The notes beneath the pieces are model-generated. The model saw nothing but the letters and a program-made list of their open reading frames with translations, did no database searches and had not been told where the DNA came from. The position numbers and the translations under genes are program-made. Positions 38,653-43,963 of a DNA stretch of 43,963 nt are shown in pieces; position 1 is the first letter of the stretch, and the number at the start of each line of letters is the position of its first letter. The stretch covers positions 1 through 43,963 of the forward strand of contig JACYMC010000048.1 in NCBI GenBank assembly GCA_015272195.1. Direction: 5' to 3'. The DNA is from Candidatus Sericytochromatia bacterium. Lineage in GTDB: Bacteria > Cyanobacteriota > Sericytochromatia > UBA7694.

Positions 38653-40545
38653 ATGAGCAAAGTTATCGGAATTGACCTCGGTACCACCAACTCCGTGGCA
38701 TCTGTACTGGAAGGTGGGAAGCCTGTTGTTATCCCCAACGCTGAAGGCAGTCGTCTGACCCCTTCAGTGGTAGCCTTCACCAAATCCGGTGAGCGCCTGG
38801 TAGGCCAGATTGCCAAGCGCCAGGCCATTACCAACCCTGAAAACACGATTTATTCCATCAAGCGCTTTATTGGCCGTCGCTGGGAAGACACCGAGCAGGA
38901 GCGTAACCGCTACCCCTACAAAGCCCAGCGCAGCAAAGACAATATGGTGGACGTCGAAGTCATGGGCAAGACCTACACCACCCAGGAAATCTCGGCCATG
39001 ATTCTGGGCAAGCTGAAGCAGGATGCTGAGGCCTATCTGGGCGAAAAGGTGACCAAAGCCGTTATTACGGTTCCGGCCTACTTTAACGATGCCCAGCGTC
39101 AGGCCACCAAAGATGCTGGCACCATTGCCGGCCTTGAAGTGCTGCGTATTATCAACGAGCCCACCGCCAGCTCGCTGGCTTATGGTATGGATAAGTCTGA
39201 TGAGCACACCATTCTGGTCTTTGACCTTGGCGGTGGTACGTTTGACGTCTCGATCCTTGAGCTGGGTGACGGCGTCTTTGAAGTGAAAGCCACCAGCGGT
39301 AACAATCACCTCGGCGGCGATGACTTTGATGAGCGCATCATTGACTGGCTGATTGATGAATTCAAAAAAGACCAGGGCGTGGACCTCTCCAAAGATAAAA
39401 TGGCCCTGCAGCGTCTGAAAGAAGCGGCAGAAAAAGCCAAAATTGAACTCTCTACCGTGCTGCAGTCTGAAATCAACCTACCCTTTATTACGGCGGATCA
39501 GACCGGTCCCAAACACCTGAACGTCAACCTGACCCGTGCCAAGTTTGAAGAAATGACGGCAGATCTGGTTGAAAGCACCATCAGCCCCATGCGGCAGGCG
39601 ATTGCCGATGCGGGTATGGACGTCAGTGATATTCACAAGGTGATTCTGGTGGGTGGTTCTACCCGTATTCCTGCGGTACAGGCAGCCATTAAAAAGTTCC
39701 TCAACAAAGAACCCGATAAAGGCGTCAACCCGGATGAAGCCGTGGCCATGGGTGCGGCGATTCAGGCCGGCGTTCTCGGTGGCGAAGTCAAAGACGTGCT
39801 GCTGCTGGACGTCACCCCCCTGAGCCTGGGGATTGAAACCCTTGGCGGTGTGTTTACCCGCATTATTGAGCGCAACACCACCGTACCCACCAGCAAGAGC
39901 CAGGTCTTTTCGACTGCTGCTGACGGGCAGACCAGCGTTGAAATTCACGTGCTGCAGGGTGAGCGCGAAATGGCCGCCGACAACAAAACCCTGGGCCGCT
40001 TTAACCTGGAGAACATTCCACCCGCACCGCGTGGGATTCCTCAGATCGAAGTGACCTTTGATATCGACGCCAACGGCATTGTGAACGTCAAGGCCAAAGA
40101 CAAAGGCACGGGCTCTGAGCAGAAAATCTCGATTACCAATGCCGGCGGTCTCAACACTGATGAGATCGAACGTATGAAGCGTGAAGCCGAGCAGTTTGCG
40201 GCTGAAGATAAAAAGCGGCTCGAAAAAGTCGAAGTGCGCAACCAGGCGGATACCCTGATCTATTCCACCGAGAAGAGCCTGCGTGAGCTTGAAGGCAAAC
40301 TGCCTTCGGATGAAAAAGCGCGGGTAGATGAGGCCATTACCGCACTGAAAGGTGTGCTTGACAGTGATGATCTCGAAAATATCAAAACCAAGATCAACAC
40401 GCTGAAAGACACCATGTATGCCGCAACATCCAAAATGTACAAGGATGACAGCGGTGCCGCAGGTGCAAGCGGCGGTGGCAGCGAAAGCGCCTCTTCGTCT
40501 GAAGACGACAACATTGTCGACGCTGACTACGAAGAAGTGAAGTAA
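38653..40545 (+). CDS. dnaK: Chaperone DnaK
   Basis: '[39 protein letters not shown]', '[13 protein letters not shown]'; AGGAGGA before ATG 38653. Confidence 0.98.
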   Translation: MSKVIGIDLGTTNSVASVLEGGKPVVIPNAEGSRLTPSVVAFTKSGERLVGQIAKRQAITNPENTIYSIKRFIGRRWEDTEQERNRYPYKAQRSKDNMVDVEVMGKTYTTQEISAMILGKLKQDAEAYLGEKVTKAVITVPAYFNDAQRQATKDAGTIAGLEVLRIINEPTASSLAYGMDKSDEHTILVFDLGGGTFDVSILELGDGVFEVKATSGNNHLGGDDFDERIIDWLIDEFKKDQGVDLSKDKMALQRLKEAAEKAKIELSTVLQSEINLPFITADQTGPKHLNVNLTRAKFEEMTADLVESTISPMRQAIADAGMDVSDIHKVILVGGSTRIPAVQAAIKKFLNKEPDKGVNPDEAVAMGAAIQAGVLGGEVKDVLLLDVTPLSLGIETLGGVFTRIIERNTTVPTSKSQVFSTAADGQTSVEIHVLQGEREMAADNKTLGRFNLENIPPAPRGIPQIEVTFDIDANGIVNVKAKDKGTGSEQKISITNAGGLNTDEIERMKREAEQFAAEDKKRLEKVEVRNQADTLIYSTEKSLRELEGKLPSDEKARVDEAITALKGVLDSDDLENIKTKINTLKDTMYAATSKMYKDDSGAAGASGGGSESASSSEDDNIVDADYEEVK

Positions 40546-40560
40546 TCAACGAGGTTTAAC

Positions 40561-41820
40561 GTGTCGAAACGAGACTACTACGAAGTCCTGGGCTTAGAGC
40601 GGGGTGCTTCTGACAGTGAGATCAAGCGCGCCTATCGCAACCTGGCCCGCAAGTATCACCCTGATATCAACTCAGCACCGGATGCCGAGGCCACTTTTAA
40701 AGAAGTGTCTGAAGCCTACGATGTGCTGAGTGATCCCCAGCGCCGTGCAGGCTATGACCGTTTTGGTCATGCCGGCATGGGAGGCCAGGGCTTTGGCGGT
40801 GGTGGCGGTTTCGATGGTTTTGGCTTTGGCGGCGGTGGCCTGGGCGATATCTTCGAAGCTTTCTTCGGAGGGGCCCGGGACCCGTTCCAGGGCCAGCGTG
40901 CAGGCGGACGCAGCCGCGCCGAGCGCGGGGCCGACCTGCGCATGGATCTTAAAATCAGTTTTCGTGACGCCATTTTTGGGGCCGATCGCGAAGTCGAGCT
41001 GCAGCATCTGGCTGTCTGCGAAAGCTGCAACGGCGAAGGTAAAGAAGCCGGTACAGAAATGGTCAGTTGTCCGACCTGCCGTGGCAGCGGTCAGATCCAG
41101 CAACACCAGCGCACGGCTTTTGGTACCTTCACCCATGTCACCACCTGCCCCAAGTGTAACGGCCAGGGTCGCTACCCCGAAAAACCCTGTCAGACCTGCA
41201 AAGGTCAGGGCCGGGTCAACAAAAAGAAAACCCTTAAAGTGCCCATTCCTCCGGGTGCAGATACAGGTGTGCGCCTCTGTCTGAACGGGCAGGGCGATGC
41301 CGGTGGCCGGGGTGGGCCACCTGGCGATTTATACCTCGTGCTGCATGTCGAGCCGGATCCTGAAGGCATCTTTGAACGCCGGGATCACGATATCTATACC
41401 GAAGTATCGATTGGTTATGCCCAGGCTGCTCTGGGAGATAAGATTGACGTGCCCACCCTTGAAGGCAGCACCCGCTTTGAGATCCCTGCAGGCACCCAGC
41501 CTGGTACGGTCTTTAAACTCAAAAATAAGGGCGTGCCTTACCTCAACGCGGCGGCCACCCGGGGGGATCTCTACTTTAAGATCAACGTGGCCGTGCCCAC
41601 CGATGTGAACCAGGAGCAGCGTCAGCTTTTGCAGAGCCTGTATGAGCTGGAGCGCGGCGATGGCAGTTCTCAGACAGCCAGCCAGGGTTTTTCATTCACT
41701 GAAGGGGGTGGCCTGGCCGAAGAAGCGACCACGGCCAGCAGCGCCAGCAAGAAAAAAGGCGGTTTCTTTGATATTCTCAAAGAAACCTGGAAGTCACATC
41801 ATCACGGCAAAGATAAGTAA
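40561..41820 (+). CDS. dnaJ: Chaperone DnaJ
   Basis: J domain 'DYYEVLGLERGASDSEIKRAYRNLARKYHPD'; four CxxCxGxG motifs; GTG start. Confidence 0.97.
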   Translation: MSKRDYYEVLGLERGASDSEIKRAYRNLARKYHPDINSAPDAEATFKEVSEAYDVLSDPQRRAGYDRFGHAGMGGQGFGGGGGFDGFGFGGGGLGDIFEAFFGGARDPFQGQRAGGRSRAERGADLRMDLKISFRDAIFGADREVELQHLAVCESCNGEGKEAGTEMVSCPTCRGSGQIQQHQRTAFGTFTHVTTCPKCNGQGRYPEKPCQTCKGQGRVNKKKTLKVPIPPGADTGVRLCLNGQGDAGGRGGPPGDLYLVLHVEPDPEGIFERRDHDIYTEVSIGYAQAALGDKIDVPTLEGSTRFEIPAGTQPGTVFKLKNKGVPYLNAAATRGDLYFKINVAVPTDVNQEQRQLLQSLYELERGDGSSQTASQGFSFTEGGGLAEEATTASSASKKKGGFFDILKETWKSHHHGKDK

Positions 41821-41823
41821 GGC

Positions 41824-42557
41824 TCAGGGGCTGTGACACAGCCTGGGCTGACACTGTTTGGCCTCCAGATAGAGCTCCTGCTGACAGATAAAGCGTCGCA
41901 CGCCAGCGGGCAGCTGCTTGAAGCCATCTCTACAGTTTTCTGGCTGACTGAGTGTTTTGCGGAGCGCTGAAGAACTGATGGCTGGCAGATCGCCCGTCAG
42001 TCAGATGACTTGTCCGTGCTATGTCAGCTGCTCGGTCTGCGTGGTGCTGACGGTCTGATAACCGGGTCTGTCAATCACCACAACATGACGGCTGTCTCCT
42101 GCTTTGGGGAGCTTTTGATAGGCCACAAGTTTATTAAATGAATCCGTGCCCATCAATTGAAAGTAACGGGTGTTTTCAGCATGTTGTGAGGCGATCCAGT
42201 GCAGTAAGCTGCCCATGGGATCCTGTGCATCTGCCTGCCAGATGTTCTGCAGGGTTCTGGCGGGAGGCAAAGCAATAAAGGGCAGATCTTTTTGCCAGGC
42301 ACTGACCATGTTGTAGCGCAGGGCAAATGGCGTTGCTTCCGGCTTATGCCCCGGACGGTAATTGGGCAGAAGATAAATCTGCTTCAGCCGGAGCTGGCCA
42401 TAAGCCAGCTCTAGCAGGGCCTGGTGGCCCAGATGCGGGGGATCAAAAGTACCCAAATGCCGATGCGCTCTGCTGCAGTGGCCTGCAGCGGCCAGATCAG
42501 CAGCAGCCAGAGGCTGCAGCTTAAGAGATAAGCCGCGATGTTTTGAAGGACTGTCAT
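41824..42557 (-). pseudogene. NadD-like nucleotidyltransferase with N-terminal signal peptide; one frameshift and two in-frame stops
   Basis: ATG at 42557 reads [34 protein letters not shown] then shifts frame to LGTFDPPHLGH...; TAG 42019-42021 and TGA 42001-42003 precede in-frame LTGDLPAISSSALR...LPAGVRRFICQQELYLE. Confidence 0.8.
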
Positions 42558-43795
42558 CAGCAGCGTTCAATAATGGTGGCAATGGCCTGACCGCCACCAA
42601 TACACAGCGTGATCAGGGCTGTACGCAGGTTCTTTTGTTCAAGGGCGTCCAGGGCTGTGCTCAGCAGTATGGCACCAGTGGCCCCGAGGGGGTGACCCAG
42701 GGCAATGGCGCCGCCGTAGACATTGACGCGCGCAGGGTCCAGATCCAGGGCCTGAATGGTTTGCAGGGGCACCACCGCAAAGGCTTCGTTGATTTCCCAG
42801 AGGTCAATATCTCCGACCTGCAGTTGTGCTTGTTTTAAAGCTTTGCGGGCTGCTTCAGCCGGCCCGGTCAGCATGATCAGCGGTTCAGAGCCGTGGGTGG
42901 CCATGGCCCGGATGCGGGCCCGCGGCTTCAGCTGATGTTGCTGCACGTAGTCTGCTGATGCCAGCAGCACGGCGGCGGCTCCGTCGACAATACCGCTGGC
43001 ATTGCCAGCTGTGTGCAGGTGCTGAATCTGACCGGCTTCCGGGTAACGTGCCAGAGCGATCTGGTCAAGGGTTTCGCCATGTGGGCCCACCGGGGTGGCA
43101 CCCATATCGGCAAAGGCGGGCTTGAGTGTGCTCAGGCCTTCGAGGTTTGTTTCCGGGCGCAGGTAGCTTTCATTATCCAGCAAAACGGCCCCGCTTTTGG
43201 GATTCTTGACCACAAACAGACTGCGCTGCAGCGCCCCTTTTTCAAGGGCGGTTGCGGCCTTTTGCTGAGAGCCCAGGGCAAAACGATCCAAATCTTCGCG
43301 GGTAAAACCATAGAGTGAGGCAATCAGATCGGCTGAAATACCCTGGGGCACCTGGGGCGTATGCTGACGCAGGGCCAGGTGATGCCCATCAATGCCCCCC
43401 CCGTCGGAGCCCAGCGGACAGCGGCTCATGCTTTCGACCCCGCCGCCGATCACCAGATCCTGATAACCCGATAACACGGCCATGGCGGCAAAATTGACTG
43501 CCTGCAGGCCTGAACCACAAAAACGGTTCAGGGTCACACCCGTGACCTGCTGGGGCCAGCCTGCGCTCAACACCGCGTTGCGGGCCAGATTGGCCCCCTG
43601 TTCACCGGCCTGGGAGACACAGCCCAGGATCACGTCATCCACGCTTTCGGCGGGCTGCCCGGATTTGTGTACCAGATGGTTCAGGGTCTGGCCCATCAGG
43701 GCCTGGGGATGCAGGCCTGAAAGGGCGCCCTGATCTTTTTTGCCGCGGGCGCGCGGGCTGCGCACGGCCTCCAGAATATATGCATTGCGTTGCAT
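42557..43795 (-). CDS. Acetyl-CoA C-acetyltransferase (thiolase)
   Basis: '[19 protein letters not shown]', 'NEAFA', '[15 protein letters not shown]', '[13 protein letters not shown]'. Confidence 0.95.
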   Translation of the reverse strand: MQRNAYILEAVRSPRARGKKDQGALSGLHPQALMGQTLNHLVHKSGQPAESVDDVILGCVSQAGEQGANLARNAVLSAGWPQQVTGVTLNRFCGSGLQAVNFAAMAVLSGYQDLVIGGGVESMSRCPLGSDGGGIDGHHLALRQHTPQVPQGISADLIASLYGFTREDLDRFALGSQQKAATALEKGALQRSLFVVKNPKSGAVLLDNESYLRPETNLEGLSTLKPAFADMGATPVGPHGETLDQIALARYPEAGQIQHLHTAGNASGIVDGAAAVLLASADYVQQHQLKPRARIRAMATHGSEPLIMLTGPAEAARKALKQAQLQVGDIDLWEINEAFAVVPLQTIQALDLDPARVNVYGGAIALGHPLGATGAILLSTALDALEQKNLRTALITLCIGGGQAIATIIERC

Positions 43796-43963
43796 GAGCA
43801 GACTCCTTTTTCCTTTTATGATACCAAAGCTTCAGCTTGACAGCTGAAGAATGCGTGTAGAGCCATTTTCAGTATTGGATAAGCCTGAAAGGGTTGTCCG
43901 CTCTTGTTTTAGGCGCTGAATCCACTTCCGTTTGCATGCCCCCAAAGTTCCCCCGTGCTGCTC

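Noticed and set aside
41829-41843. GGCTGTGACACAGCC hairpin as the dnaJ terminator
   Set aside because: Tiny loop and no T-tract follows; it lies within the reconstructed NadD-like C-terminus, so terminator function is unsupported.
42001-42021. Stop-codon reassignment or programmed recoding to rescue the NadD-like gene
   Set aside because: TGA and TAG end other genes normally here (e.g. frmA TGA, 29602..30129 TAG). The TTTGGGT heptamer at the frameshift is in the wrong phase for canonical -1 slippage. Decay or sequence error is simpler.

Overview
Mostly housekeeping bacterial DNA, about 38 protein-coding genes plus one tRNA. Recognisable units: frmA-frmB (glutathione-dependent formaldehyde detoxification); tRNA-Gly(CCC) + rpsD; rplU-rpmA-rplS; proB; truA; udk; ubiE/menG; gluQ; rlpA; a CIRCE-controlled hrcA-grpE-dnaK-dnaJ operon; and a thiolase. 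Accessory and envelope genes lie between them: a 1647-aa TIG/Kelch lipoprotein with 28 consecutive glycines, a matrixin-like protease, a GAF/HD-GYP protein, a degenerate GGDEF protein and a TM0106-type RecB nuclease. No CRISPR array, transposase, integrase or phage module was seen, and no complete new multi-gene system is evident. Most notable observations: (1) a signal-peptide-bearing NadD-like nucleotidyltransferase downstream of the thiolase that is broken by one frameshift and two in-frame stops, with its C-terminal ISSSALR motif still readable beyond the annotated ORF; (2) an orphan BrxA (DUF1819)-like protein in a udk/aminopeptidase gene string with no other BREX genes nearby; (3) a TonB-like Pro-rich protein whose membrane-anchor reading frame runs back uninterrupted to the rplS stop codon with no ATG, GTG or TTG start; (4) an interleaved (pseudoknot-capable) leader upstream of an uncharacterised gene. 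The lone 'MSRYRGP' uS4 would fit a cyanobacteria-related non-photosynthetic lineage, but that is a low-confidence inference. All family calls were made by eye from protein motifs; no database search was run.
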